Source: Nitrospira sp. (GTDB taxonomy: Bacteria; Nitrospirota; Nitrospiria; Nitrospirales; Nitrospiraceae). From it: 58,066 nucleotides of DNA. Each line of letters opens with the position of its first letter. Positions within the stretch are counted from its first letter, which is position 1. The stretch is from assembly GCA_013140455.1 (NCBI GenBank), contig JABFSU010000026.1, positions 1 to 58,066 of the forward strand, in the 5' to 3' direction. The notes beneath the pieces were generated by a model that was not told where the DNA came from, searched no databases, and was given only the letters and a program-made list of their open reading frames with translations. Shown piece by piece: positions 1-11,285 of this stretch. The position numbers and the translations under genes are program-made.

Positions 1-237
1 GACATGTGCAATCCAGATGCCGCGGTGCGGCTTCTGCCGGTATGTGAAAAAAGCTTGATAATCGGTGGATTGTAGGATTCTAGACCCGCTGATTCTGTAT
101 AAGTGTAGGGGGTAGGCCGCTACACTGCCTCATGGCCTGTGGCGGTTATGCAGAGGGAGAGTCTCTGCCTCCAGCCGGGCGAGTTTTCAACCTCCGTTAG
201 TCTGCTGTATTTGGACGTCCTCAGGGTGGTGGAGGGT

Positions 238-2865
<2,628 letters not shown>

Positions 2866-2870
2866 GTGAA

Positions 2871-4175
2871 TTATTGGAGGCTCAGTTCATCCATGAGGGC
2901 TTTCGCCTCTTGCTTCGGGAGGCCTTTGAGCGCGGCTTTCGCCTTGGTTCGATCCAGAGCCACTCCGAGGCCCTGGCCGTAGATGCGCGCGAGTGCTTTC
3001 TTGGCCGGCGCAAACCCTTCGGCGGCAGTCGTTTCAATACAGACGAGCATTTTCTTGTTGAAGGGCACGAGGTGCTGGTTCCATCCGGCTTCGTACAGCC
3101 TGGCGAGTTCGGCCAGCGCTACGTCGCTTAGCGCATAGCTTTCCTGGAGGAGGGTCGAGACCGCATCGTCGATACGATTGTCTTTGAGCAGTGTCGTTCC
3201 CAATGTGTCCTGGTCGCCTGACCGGCTGTAATCAGGAAACTCCTCCCAGAGCAGGGCGCGGTACGTACGAAATCCTTCGAGTGCGTCGTGTCGTCGCCGG
3301 TCTGTCTGGTCGGCTAAGAGCATCTGGTCGCCGGTTTGTTTCGTCGAGAGGGCCTGCCGCCGAAGTTTGGCCAAGGCATCTGCCGCCGGCTGGTGGCCGA
3401 GTTCAACGGCTTTGGCCCACCAGAAGATAGCCCGGCCAAGATCTTTTGCAACGCCCTGGCCGCTCTTGTATGCATTGCCTGAAAAAAACTGTGCTTGCGG
3501 GATTCCACCGATGGCGGCTTCTTCCATGAATTGCGCCGCTTCCTGATCGCGATTCGTCAGTTTCAGTAATAGCGCAAGACGATAGCGGGCGTCGGGGAAG
3601 TTCGGTTGCAGCTCAATGGATCGCCGATACGAGTGAATCGCCGCTTTGACATTGCCCAGCCCGTACTGGACCCCTCCGAGGGCGTAATGCGCATGGGTCA
3701 ATTCGGGGTCGATGAGAATGGCCTCCATCAATGCGGTGGCGGCCGCGCGCCCGTCCTGTTTCGCCATGAGCACGATACCGACTTGCAGCAGTGCCTGGGC
3801 GTTGTTCGGCTGCAACTTGAGCGCAACGCGGCACTCATCGAGCGCAGCGTCGTGATCGCCGACGCGGTAGAGTCCTTGGGCTAACTTGAGGCGGTCTTCT
3901 GCGTTGGCGGGAAACGTCCTGACCCGTCCACGCAACTCACTCAGCATGAAGACGGCATTGTTGCGCTCTTGTTCTGTCCATTCAGACAGATGATGCTCGT
4001 CCTGTTGCGGAGGTTGAGGGACCGGATTGGGATCCACATTGAGATTGAGATCGGGTGATTCAATGACCGGCGGCGCGGCCGTCGGTTCGTCAGGTGTTTG
4101 GGCGAACGACCTGCCGTGTAGTTCGAAGAGCAGCGGAACAACGAGGATGGTCACGAGCACTACGCGGCGACTCAT
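2871..4175 (-). CDS. Periplasmic TPR/Sel1-repeat protein
   Basis: A 434-residue exported protein. An N-terminal signal peptide appears to end near residue 26 (RSFAQ), followed by a Pro-rich linker. TPR-like helices lie at about 80-215 (repeats with the A-x-Y-x-L-G pattern and LQPNN/LQPNF turns). Two Sel1-like segments follow: AQFFSGNAYKSGQGVAKD near 230 and LARIYGQGLGVALD near the C-terminus. Such repeats are protein-interaction scaffolds; no catalytic motif is visible. Because it lies directly upstream of the CHASE2 regulator on the same strand, it may supply or modulate the periplasmic input to that sensor; this is inference. A good AGGAGG sequence lies about 13 nt before the ATG. Confidence 0.85.
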   Translation of the reverse strand: MSRRVVLVTILVVPLLFELHGRSFAQTPDEPTAAPPVIESPDLNLNVDPNPVPQPPQQDEHHLSEWTEQERNNAVFMLSELRGRVRTFPANAEDRLKLAQGLYRVGDHDAALDECRVALKLQPNNAQALLQVGIVLMAKQDGRAAATALMEAILIDPELTHAHYALGGVQYGLGNVKAAIHSYRRSIELQPNFPDARYRLALLLKLTNRDQEAAQFMEEAAIGGIPQAQFFSGNAYKSGQGVAKDLGRAIFWWAKAVELGHQPAADALAKLRRQALSTKQTGDQMLLADQTDRRRHDALEGFRTYRALLWEEFPDYSRSGDQDTLGTTLLKDNRIDDAVSTLLQESYALSDVALAELARLYEAGWNQHLVPFNKKMLVCIETTAAEGFAPAKKALARIYGQGLGVALDRTKAKAALKGLPKQEAKALMDELSLQ

Positions 4176-4216
4176 CGAAATCTGTGACCCTCCTGAAACA
4201 GGTGCGAGTGAAGGCT

Positions 4217-4225
4217 ATTATAGCA
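4217..4225 (-). promoter_or_regulatory. Extended -10 promoter (TGCTATAAT)
   Basis: Read on the minus strand this is TGC followed by a perfect TATAAT, about 40 nt upstream of the TPR/Sel1 gene start at 4175. No good -35 box is seen at 16-18 nt, as expected for an extended -10 promoter. It would drive the TPR-CHASE2 regulator pair. Confidence 0.5.
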
Positions 4226-4280
4226 TCCGATCAGGCAGGGTAGACTGTTTAGAAATGGCAAAATGCAGCGAGGGAACGGT

Positions 4281-4709
4281 CTAGCGCAATTTGGCCATCG
4301 CCTCTTTGATCTGTTCAATGCCGGCCTGGCGCTCTTGGGGTGGTAGTTGGACCGGCTCATGCTGCACCCGCCAGACCGGTTCCAAGGGGGCCGGGTCGGT
4401 CGCGAGGCGGGGGATGAGATGCCAGTGGATATGGGGGAGTTGGTTGCCCAGCAGCTCGTAGTTGATCTTTCTGGCATCGAAAACCTGCGCCAGTGTCTTG
4501 GCCACCAAGGTGACTTCCTCCATCAGCTGCATCCGCTCCGTGGGGGCTAGCTGGAAGAGTTCGGTGGCGTGGCGCCGGAAGACAACAACGGTCCAGCCCT
4601 TAAAAAATTGGTCGTCGTGCAAGTAGGCCTGAGACAGTCCCAGGTCGGCAATGAAATGGTCGGCGCGCGGCCAGGTCCCCTGGCAGGCTTTGCACGTCGG
4701 GTCGGTCAT
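4281..4709 (-). CDS. HIT family protein (histidine triad hydrolase)
   Basis: A 142-residue HIT-fold protein. The histidine triad is at residues 93, 95 and 97 (LPHIHWHLIPR), with an N-terminal CKAC pair at 6-9. HIT enzymes hydrolyse or transfer nucleoside monophosphates (AMP-lysine, ApnA, sulfate adenylylation). The ATG at 4709 is chosen because it overlaps the stop of the upstream secreted-protein gene as ATGA, which suggests translational coupling; a GTG seven codons further upstream, at 4730, is possible. A second HIT protein is encoded at 35887-36231, so the two are distinct paralogues. The exact substrate cannot be told from sequence. Confidence 0.88.
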   Translation of the reverse strand: MTDPTCKACQGTWPRADHFIADLGLSQAYLHDDQFFKGWTVVVFRRHATELFQLAPTERMQLMEEVTLVAKTLAQVFDARKINYELLGNQLPHIHWHLIPRLATDPAPLEPVWRVQHEPVQLPPQERQAGIEQIKEAMAKLR

Positions 4710-5344
4710 GGTTGATTGGCCTTGCGCCACTCCTCTTCCGTAATGACGCCCTTCTTGAGCAGCAACTGGAGCAGCCTCTCGGTCTGCTTGTCCGTCTGAC
4801 GTTGAGGGGCAGCGGGCTGTGCCTGGGCGGTCGGCTGTTTCGGTTCTGGCGGTGGCCGTTTGTTGCCGTAGACCTTGAAGGCCGGCGTGAAGACGGAGAC
4901 ATAGTCTCTATTGCGAATCCGGACGGCGGCCGCGCGGCTAGTGGTTTGAGGGACTAAATCCGCAGTGCTGCCGGGTGGAATACGGAAGAAGGGTTTTCTC
5001 TCGTCGGTTTCTCCATCCTGTCCGAGGACGTCGAACCGGTTGAGGAAGGATTCATTGGTCAGCGCTTCATGGTCTTCTCCCGCCAGGTTCGTAATTTTAT
5101 CGAGGACGATGAGCAGGGAGTCGGCGACCAGCGGATCGGCGGTCATATTGCGGACGCTGACGTCGTAACGATATTCGCTCGTAAAATTATCGCGCCCGGT
5201 GAGCGTGACAATGACCGTGACCTTTCCAGTCAGGTCGGTGAGTTGGTCGATGGGGGAGGCCGTCGAGTCCGTACTGAAACCGACGGCCCCGGCGCACAGC
5301 ACCGCGCCGACAAGCCATGTGAACAGCGATCCTCTGCATTGCAT
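4706..5344 (-). CDS. Secreted protein with C-terminal SHOCT-like motif
   Basis: A 212-residue exported protein of unknown function. A signal peptide covers about 1-29. The central domain (about 35-150) looks all-beta (alternating hydrophobic residues such as KVTVIVTLTGRDNF) and is followed by a Pro/Gln-rich linker at about 158-185. The last 24 residues (ERLLQLLLKKGVITEEEWRK) resemble the SHOCT motif, a short oligomerisation or interaction helix pair usually at protein ends. It is translationally coupled to the downstream HIT gene by a 4-bp overlap. I do not recognise the beta domain. Confidence 0.75.
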   Translation of the reverse strand: MQCRGSLFTWLVGAVLCAGAVGFSTDSTASPIDQLTDLTGKVTVIVTLTGRDNFTSEYRYDVSVRNMTADPLVADSLLIVLDKITNLAGEDHEALTNESFLNRFDVLGQDGETDERKPFFRIPPGSTADLVPQTTSRAAAVRIRNRDYVSVFTPAFKVYGNKRPPPEPKQPTAQAQPAAPQRQTDKQTERLLQLLLKKGVITEEEWRKANQP

Positions 5345-5454
5345 CGTGCGCCTCAGGATTCAGGGGAATTGACTACGGCAGGACGCTGCGGAGCATAGCA
5401 AGAATTCATGAATTGATCGAGCCCCCAAGTCCGCCGGTGACTCCGTTGGTTGCC

Positions 5455-5484
5455 TTGACACCTCGTTTCGCCGAACGCTATTCT
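5455..5484 (+). promoter_or_regulatory. Sigma-70 promoter (TTGACA-N18-TATTCT)
   Basis: A perfect -35 TTGACA at 5455-5460 and a -10 TATTCT at 5479-5484 are separated by 18 nt. They lie about 40 nt upstream of the ATG at 5525, in the divergent gap between the minus-strand secreted-protein gene and the plus-strand HD-like gene. This would drive the HD-like, yjbQ and htrA-like run. Confidence 0.55.
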
Positions 5485-5524
5485 CGTCGCAGTCGATGGC
5501 AGTCTCCTTCCGATCATACGACGC

Positions 5525-6391
5525 ATGACATCTACGGCTTCTCGCGCCCCGTTGTTGATTCCCAAAGCTCTCGTGGCTCAGCTGCTGCGCCTCTACGACT
5601 ATCCGCATCCGACGGTTCCTCGCCGCATCATCCGCGGGTACGACCGGCCGCATGCCGTTCGCACGGCGCGCATGTGCGCGGCTGTAGCGGTTGCCTTGGG
5701 GCATGACCCTGCGCGCGTGCGCCAGTATCAGATCGCTTGTGTTCTGCACGATTTGGGCCGGGCCGGGCTGGATCGCGTGCTCTTTGGGAAAATCTGGTCC
5801 TGGGCGAAAGCGCATGGCATTCCGACCAGGCCCCGCGAATGGCGGGCACTACATCCGGAGACCTTGTATGGACGCGAGACCGAAGCGTTCCTGCGTCGAT
5901 ACAGGGCTGATCTCGGTGCGGCCGGTATTCCCATGACGGCCTGGGCCAAGGAGCAGGTCGAGATGCGGCTCGGGTATTCCCGGCGGCTGTCCAGACGGCT
6001 GCGAACGGTGCGTGGTGAGATCAAGAAGATGGACATACGTTGGGAGCCGTGGATGCAGCGGGTGATGCTCTATTACTATTATCCGGAGAAGCTGGCCGAT
6101 GCCCCGGTCTGGGTGAAACAATTGGCGGAAGTATTGGTGGCCTGCGAGCAGTTCGAGGCGTACAGCAACCAACAGCGCGGTCGGGATTACTATGTGCGGA
6201 AGAAAGAGACGCTCGCCGATGCGTTTACCTATCTGGAGACGTTGCAGCAAGAAGGCATCTTGAGCCGGACGGTCATGTCGGCGTTGCGAAAGTTGGCCGC
6301 TGCCGGCGAGTTCGACCTGGTGTTGGAGGAAGCACGCGGCTGTCGGCTCTCGCTGGGCGAACGGAAATTCCTGCGACACATGGAGCATTGA
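5525..6391 (+). CDS. HD domain protein, divergent HD-GYP-like
   Basis: A 288-residue soluble protein with an HD-type phosphohydrolase signature: a histidine in RPHAVRTARM (about 42-51) and the metal-binding doublet in VLHDLGRAG (about 73-81). The second half has the helix pattern of HD-GYP proteins (VKQLAEVLVACEQFEAYSN, then RGRDYY and a long helical end), but the diagnostic H-E and G-Y-P residues are replaced (YYYYPEKL). It may therefore bind or hydrolyse a phosphorylated ligand without being a standard cyclic-di-GMP phosphodiesterase. It is followed after 1 bp by yjbQ. Function is inferred from fold only. Confidence 0.7.
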   Translation: MTSTASRAPLLIPKALVAQLLRLYDYPHPTVPRRIIRGYDRPHAVRTARMCAAVAVALGHDPARVRQYQIACVLHDLGRAGLDRVLFGKIWSWAKAHGIPTRPREWRALHPETLYGRETEAFLRRYRADLGAAGIPMTAWAKEQVEMRLGYSRRLSRRLRTVRGEIKKMDIRWEPWMQRVMLYYYYPEKLADAPVWVKQLAEVLVACEQFEAYSNQQRGRDYYVRKKETLADAFTYLETLQQEGILSRTVMSALRKLAAAGEFDLVLEEARGCRLSLGERKFLRHMEH

Positions 6392-6392
6392 C

Positions 6393-6815
6393 ATGGCTGT
6401 GAAGACGATTGCTTCTCGCGTGGACATGCGAGGCGACACGCATATCGAGAATTTGACGAAATCGGTTCAGGCCGCCGTTGCCGATTCCCGTCTGAAGGCC
6501 GGTATCGTCACGGTCTTTGTGAAGCACACGACCGCGTCGATCATGATCATCGAAGACGAGCCGGGCATCCGCGCCGATACGAAAGCGTTCTGGGATCGGG
6601 CGGTGCCGGCCGATCCGGCGTGGCAGCACAATATGCGAAATGCCGGTGAAGACAACGGGCACAGCCATCTCCGCGGGCAGCTGCAAGGGCCGTCCGTCAC
6701 GATTCCGTTTTCCGAAGGGGCGCTGCTGCTCGGCACATGGCAGCAAATCGTCGTCGTCGATTTCGACACCAGATCCCGCACGCGCGAGCTGATCTTTCAA
6801 ATCATCGGTGAGTGA
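6393..6815 (+). CDS. yjbQ: YjbQ/UPF0047 family protein
   Basis: A 140-residue protein matching the YjbQ family over its whole length. Family marks are FVKHTTASIMIIEDEPG (about 42-58), HNMRNAGEDNGHSHLRGQL (about 80-97) and the end GTWQQIVVVDFDTRSRTREL. YjbQ proteins have a trimeric metal-binding fold; E. coli YjbQ has weak thiamine-phosphate synthase activity, but the physiological role is unsettled. The gene begins 1 bp after the HD-like gene and its stop overlaps the next start (GTGA), so the three genes are probably co-transcribed. Confidence 0.93.
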   Translation: MAVKTIASRVDMRGDTHIENLTKSVQAAVADSRLKAGIVTVFVKHTTASIMIIEDEPGIRADTKAFWDRAVPADPAWQHNMRNAGEDNGHSHLRGQLQGPSVTIPFSEGALLLGTWQQIVVVDFDTRSRTRELIFQIIGE

Positions 6816-7951
6816 CGGTGACCATGCGGCGCATCATGCGAAGCCTTGCTTGTGCGACGGCAGGAGCTGGCGTGCTCGTTCTGAGCGCGTGGGCCTTGGC
6901 GGCAGACTGGGGCAAACCGCTCGGCGGGACCTACGATGGCGCGGATGGCAGGCCCAGGCCGGTGACGCCGGCTCCGGCCGAATTAAGCCCGGACGAACGC
7001 GCGACCATGGCGGTATTCGAGCGGGCCACCAAGTCGGTGGTGTTCATCGCCAATACCGCTATTCAACGCGACATCTGGTCCTTCGATACGATGGAAGTCC
7101 CGCAGGGCTCCGGCTCCGGATTTGTCTGGAGCAAGCTGGGTTATATCGTGACGAATTTTCACGTCATCTATGGGGCCGATGCGATCAAAGTCACGCTGGC
7201 TGACCGGAGCGAGCACCAAGCCAAGATCGTCGGAGCCGATCCGGACCATGATCTGGCGGTCTTGCAGATCAAGGCTCCTGAGACTCTCCTGGAGCCGCTG
7301 GCGGTCGGGGCTTCGCATGATTTACGGGTCGGGCAAAAAGTCTTAGCCATCGGCAATCCGTTTGGGCTGGATCATACCTTGACCACGGGGGTCGTGAGTG
7401 CTTTGGGGCGCACCATCAAGTCGATGTCGAACCGGACGATCGAGGGCGTGGTGCAGACCGACGCGGCCATCAACCCCGGCAACTCCGGCGGCCCGCTGCT
7501 CGACAGCAGCGGACGGCTGATCGGCGTGAACACGCAAATTGTCAGCCCCAGCGGCGCCTACGCCGGCATCGGTTTCGCGGTTCCGGTGGACACGGTGAAT
7601 CGCATCGTGCCGGAGCTGATCAAACACGGCAAGCTCATCAGGCCGGGATTGGGCGTGTCGCTGGTGCCCGATTCCATCGCCAAGCGCTGGGGGATCAAAG
7701 GGTTGGTGATTGGAAAAGTATCACGCGGCGGGAGCGCCGATCGCGCCGGGCTGCGGGGCGCCCGCGAGACGCAAGCCGGCCGGATCGAACTCGGCGACAT
7801 CGTGGTGGCGATCGACGGGAAGCCGGTCGAGACCATCGACGGTATGATGGACCTCATGGAAGCGCGCAAGGTCGGCGATCAGGTGACGCTCGACATTATC
7901 CGTGCGAACAAGCGGCAGCAGCTCTCCTTGACCCTCCAGGCGGTCAATTAA
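6812..7951 (+). CDS. Trypsin-like serine protease with PDZ domain (HtrA/Deg family)
   Basis: A 379-residue periplasmic protease. A signal peptide covers about 1-31 (ends ALA-ADW). The catalytic triad is visible: His117 (VTNFHVIYG), Asp147 (DPDHDLAVLQ) and Ser225 (NPGNSGGPL). One PDZ domain occupies about 275-379 (GLGVSLVP, VIGKVSRGGSADRAGLRG, GDIVVAIDGKPVE). One PDZ makes it DegS-like in architecture, but it has a cleavable-looking signal rather than an obvious retained anchor. The family degrades or processes misfolded envelope proteins. The GTG start overlaps the yjbQ stop; an in-frame ATG four codons later is an alternative start. Confidence 0.93.
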   Translation: MTVTMRRIMRSLACATAGAGVLVLSAWALAADWGKPLGGTYDGADGRPRPVTPAPAELSPDERATMAVFERATKSVVFIANTAIQRDIWSFDTMEVPQGSGSGFVWSKLGYIVTNFHVIYGADAIKVTLADRSEHQAKIVGADPDHDLAVLQIKAPETLLEPLAVGASHDLRVGQKVLAIGNPFGLDHTLTTGVVSALGRTIKSMSNRTIEGVVQTDAAINPGNSGGPLLDSSGRLIGVNTQIVSPSGAYAGIGFAVPVDTVNRIVPELIKHGKLIRPGLGVSLVPDSIAKRWGIKGLVIGKVSRGGSADRAGLRGARETQAGRIELGDIVVAIDGKPVETIDGMMDLMEARKVGDQVTLDIIRANKRQQLSLTLQAVN

Positions 7952-8013
7952 CGCTGGTAGCGTCCGGCTTCAACATGTTGTTATGATGACGCCTGACCAA
8001 ACCGGAGACGACC

Positions 8014-9756
8014 ATGAGCGACCATCGTGCAGACGACAAGGGGCCGGGTGGCCCATCAGATACAGGGGCGGGGAAACGAGCGTCTTCGACGACGACAGAC
8101 CCGCTTGAATTGATCGAGCAATGTCTGGCTTCTTTTCCTGAGAACGATCCCCGCCAGCAGATTCTCTATAAGCTCCGGCACTCCGTCATGCTGACGGCGG
8201 CGAGCCAGCAGCAACGGGACGCGGAATTCAAAAAGATCAGTGAGGTGGTGGCAAAGCTGACGGCGCCGGCCAACCGGATCGGCACGTTGCTCGACCTGCC
8301 GGGTGAAGGCCTGGCCAGGATCGTGGTCGGCGGGGCCGAGTATTATGCGAACGTCGATCCGCGTGTGGCTGCCGTCGATTTGAAGATCGGCGCGCAGATT
8401 CTGGTGAACGAAGCCTATGCGGTCATCAAGTCGCTGGGCTATGACCTGAACGGGCCGGTACTCAAGCTGACGGAAGCGCTGCCGGACGGTCGTCTGCGTT
8501 TCGAGCAGGAGATGGGCCGCCAGTCCATGATCCTCCAACGGTCGAGCGATCTTATGGGGGTGGAGCTGAAGGCCGGCGATGAATTGCGGATCGATCCGGG
8601 GCACCGGATTGCGATCGAGAAGCTGGAAGACCGGAAGGCCAAGACCCATGTCCTCGACGAGGTGCCGACGGTGACGTGGGAGCAGATCGGCGGCCAGCAG
8701 GAAGCGATCAGTGCAATCCGCAAAGCAATCGAATATCCCTTGTTGCACGCGGAAACGTTTCAGCAGTTCAAGTTCACGCAACCCAAGGGGTTCCTGCTCT
8801 ACGGTCCGCCAGGCTGCGGAAAAACGTTGATCGGCCAGGCTGCCGCAGCCAGCCTTTCGAAGCTCGTGAGCGAGTCGATGGCGGCCGGTGGAAAAACGGA
8901 AACTCTGCCCGCGATCACCGGCGGCGCATTCCTCCATATCAAAGGGCCTGAGATTTTGAATATGTGGCTCGGGGAGTCGGAGCGGATGGTCCGCGATCTC
9001 TTTGCCAAGGCGAGGGCCCGTCGGCGTGAGGGCGCGCTCCCGTTTATTTTTATCGATGAAGCCGAGTCGATTCTGGGAACCAGACGGGCCTCGCGCTCGT
9101 TCAATATTTCGAGCACGCTCGTTCCGATGTTCTGTTCCGAGATGGACGGGATTGAATCCCTGCGGGATGTCGTGATCATCCTCGCGTCGAATCGGCCTGA
9201 CCTGATCGATCCTGCGGTGCTGCGTCCGGGGCGCATTGATCGCAAGATCAAAGTCAGCCGACCGAATCGCGAGTCGGCCGCCGAGATCCTGAAAGTCTAT
9301 CTTACGGAGGAGCTGCCGCTGGACTCTTCTGTCATCGCCGACCGCGGCGGAGACAAGACGAAGGCCTTTGCTTCGCTGGTGGATGAGGTCATCGATACCA
9401 TCTACAAACGAACGGATGAAAACCGGCTGCTTTCCATCCGCCTCCGGAGCGGCCAAAACAAGGTGCTCTATCGGGGTGATCTCGTGAGCGGAGCGATCCT
9501 TTCGTCCATCGTTCAGCGCGCGAAGGAAAAGGCGATCGATCGCATGATCCAATCCGGCCAGTCGGCAGGGCTCATCGCGAAGGATCTCTCTGATTCCGTA
9601 TTGGAAGAGTTCCGTGAAGGGGAGATGCTGCCGCCGGACGATGCGGCGGAAGAGTGGTTGAAGTTGCTCGATCATCATCCTGAACAGGTCGTCGGGGTGT
9701 CGTCCTTCCGGCGTGGCCGGCAGACGGAAGAGCGATTGATCAATCAGATTATCTAA
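8014..9756 (+). CDS. arc: Proteasome-associated AAA+ ring ATPase (ARC/Mpa type)
   Basis: A 580-residue unfoldase that should recognise UBact-tagged proteins and feed them to the 20S proteasome encoded just downstream. The order is: a short N-terminal helical segment (about 30-83), OB folds (about 85-205), then the AAA+ core with Walker A GPPGCGKT at 264-271, pore-loop region KGPEILNMWLGE near 310-321, Walker B FIFIDEA at 344-350 and an arginine-rich sensor region (LRPGRIDRKI). The protein ends INQII. It lacks the penultimate tyrosine (QYL/HbYX type) that Mpa uses to dock on the proteasome. The stop overlaps the dop start (TAATG). Family assignment is firm; the mode of docking is open. Confidence 0.94.
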   Translation: MSDHRADDKGPGGPSDTGAGKRASSTTTDPLELIEQCLASFPENDPRQQILYKLRHSVMLTAASQQQRDAEFKKISEVVAKLTAPANRIGTLLDLPGEGLARIVVGGAEYYANVDPRVAAVDLKIGAQILVNEAYAVIKSLGYDLNGPVLKLTEALPDGRLRFEQEMGRQSMILQRSSDLMGVELKAGDELRIDPGHRIAIEKLEDRKAKTHVLDEVPTVTWEQIGGQQEAISAIRKAIEYPLLHAETFQQFKFTQPKGFLLYGPPGCGKTLIGQAAAASLSKLVSESMAAGGKTETLPAITGGAFLHIKGPEILNMWLGESERMVRDLFAKARARRREGALPFIFIDEAESILGTRRASRSFNISSTLVPMFCSEMDGIESLRDVVIILASNRPDLIDPAVLRPGRIDRKIKVSRPNRESAAEILKVYLTEELPLDSSVIADRGGDKTKAFASLVDEVIDTIYKRTDENRLLSIRLRSGQNKVLYRGDLVSGAILSSIVQRAKEKAIDRMIQSGQSAGLIAKDLSDSVLEEFREGEMLPPDDAAEEWLKLLDHHPEQVVGVSSFRRGRQTEERLINQII

Positions 9757-11285
9757 TGATGCGTCTCTTTGGGATTGAAACAGAGTACGGCATTACGCGT
9801 GAAGATCTCGATGAGGTAGATCCGGTCGTCGAGTCGATGGAGCTGGTGCGGGCGCATTTGACTGCGTCGTTCGAACGGCGCTGGGACTATGGCGGCGAAG
9901 ATCCGCATGACGATGCCCGGGGGTTCCGGGTGTCCGGGCTCCAGCAGGATAAGGAAGAAGACGATTTTGCCAAGGTCGATGCGCACCGGCCTTTTTCATT
10001 TCATGAGATGAAAAGCGACCTGGTGCTGCCGAACGGCGCCCGCTTCTACAACGACCATACGCACCCGGAATATTCGACTCCGGAATGCCGGACGTTACGC
10101 GATCTGCTCGCGCACGATCGAGCCGGTGAGCGGGTCGTGCAGCGTGCAGCCGAGCGGAGAAATCGAACCCTCGGTGGCCCGCACGTGCAGCTCTATAAGA
10201 ACAATACCGACCTGCATGGCCATAGCTATGGCTGCCACGACAACTATCTCGTCTCGCGCTCGATTCCGTTTCCTCAACTGGTCGCAGGTCTGTTGCCGTT
10301 CTTAGTCAGTCGCCAGGTGATTGCCGGTGCAGGAAAAGTCGGCATCGAGGCGCAGGAGAGCGGATTCGTTCCGGGACAGTATCAGCTCTCCCAACGAGCG
10401 GATTTCATGGAAACGGATCTGAGCGTCGATACGATGCATAACCGGCCCATTCTGAATACCAGGGATGAGCCGCATGCCGATCGGGCGAAGTATCGGCGGC
10501 TGCATCTGATCATCGGCGATGCGAACATGTGCGAGTATGCGACGGCGCTGAAGGTGGGCACGACACAGATCGTCCTCGACCTGATCGATCGCGGAGGCGT
10601 TCCTGCGATTGAACTGGCCGATCCGGTTTCGGCGGTGAAGCAGATTTCGCGAGATCCTGACCTCAAGGCGGTCGTGCGGCAGAAGCAGGGGCCGGCTCTT
10701 TCCGGGGTGGAGATTCAGGAACAGTATTATACGGCGGCCAGACGCATGCTGGCCGGCGCCGATGCTGAAACGGACTGGGTGTTGCACGAATGGGGTGAGA
10801 CCCTGCGTTTGCTCACACAGGATCGCAGTCAATTGGTCGGTAAGCTCGATTGGGTGACGAAGCTGTGGCTGCTGGAGACCTTCGTCCGGGAAGAGCGAAT
10901 CGGCTGGGATAATCCCTGGCTGGCGAGTCTGGATCTCGAATATCACAACGTGAATGCCGATCGTGGGCTGTATCTCGGCCTGGAAGCCGAAGGCAAGGCC
11001 TGGCGCATGACGACGGAGGCCGACATTGAGCTGGCCATGTCTGCCGGCCCTCACGATACCCGCGGCGGGTTGCGCGGATTGTGTGTGCGGCGGTTTCCCG
11101 ATCAGATCAAATCGATGCAGTGGGAACGTATTCAGTTCTTGGGCGGGTTGAAGGGGAAGACCCTGGAGATGGGCGACCTGTTTGATCCGACCGAGGTGAG
11201 GGCCTGTGCCGAGATCTTTGAACGGGCGGCTTCTCCGGCCGATGCGGTTGTCGCCTGGGATATAAGAAAGGAATTACAGTCATGA
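9756..11285 (+). CDS. dop: Dop: depupylase/UBact deconjugase
   Basis: A 509-residue member of the PafA/Dop carboxylate-amine ligase-like family. It is Dop rather than PafA because it carries the extra 'Dop-loop' insertion (about 57-86, after RWDYGGEDPHDDARGF) and sits in the dop position (ATPase-dop-pup-prcBA-pafA). GIETEYG (6-12) begins the ATP/metal site; the conserved acid is Asp100 in FYNDHTHPEYSTPEC. Dop normally deamidates Pup-Gln and also cleaves Pup from substrates. Because the modifier here already ends in Glu, only the deconjugating role is expected. It overlaps ubact by 4 bp (ATGA). Start could be the second Met. Confidence 0.93.
   Translation: MMRLFGIETEYGITREDLDEVDPVVESMELVRAHLTASFERRWDYGGEDPHDDARGFRVSGLQQDKEEDDFAKVDAHRPFSFHEMKSDLVLPNGARFYNDHTHPEYSTPECRTLRDLLAHDRAGERVVQRAAERRNRTLGGPHVQLYKNNTDLHGHSYGCHDNYLVSRSIPFPQLVAGLLPFLVSRQVIAGAGKVGIEAQESGFVPGQYQLSQRADFMETDLSVDTMHNRPILNTRDEPHADRAKYRRLHLIIGDANMCEYATALKVGTTQIVLDLIDRGGVPAIELADPVSAVKQISRDPDLKAVVRQKQGPALSGVEIQEQYYTAARRMLAGADAETDWVLHEWGETLRLLTQDRSQLVGKLDWVTKLWLLETFVREERIGWDNPWLASLDLEYHNVNADRGLYLGLEAEGKAWRMTTEADIELAMSAGPHDTRGGLRGLCVRRFPDQIKSMQWERIQFLGGLKGKTLEMGDLFDPTEVRACAEIFERAASPADAVVAWDIRKELQS

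Noticed and set aside
1-237. Possible gene or promoter at the left edge
   Set aside because: I found no coding frame with a plausible start and no convincing -35/-10 pair; this is probably intergenic DNA past the end of the CHASE2 regulator gene.
8056-9678. A 540-codon open frame on the minus strand opposite the ring ATPase gene
   Set aside because: It is the antisense shadow of a well-supported AAA+ gene; the translation is rich in Arg/His/Gln with no recognisable domain, and GC-rich codon use keeps such frames open.
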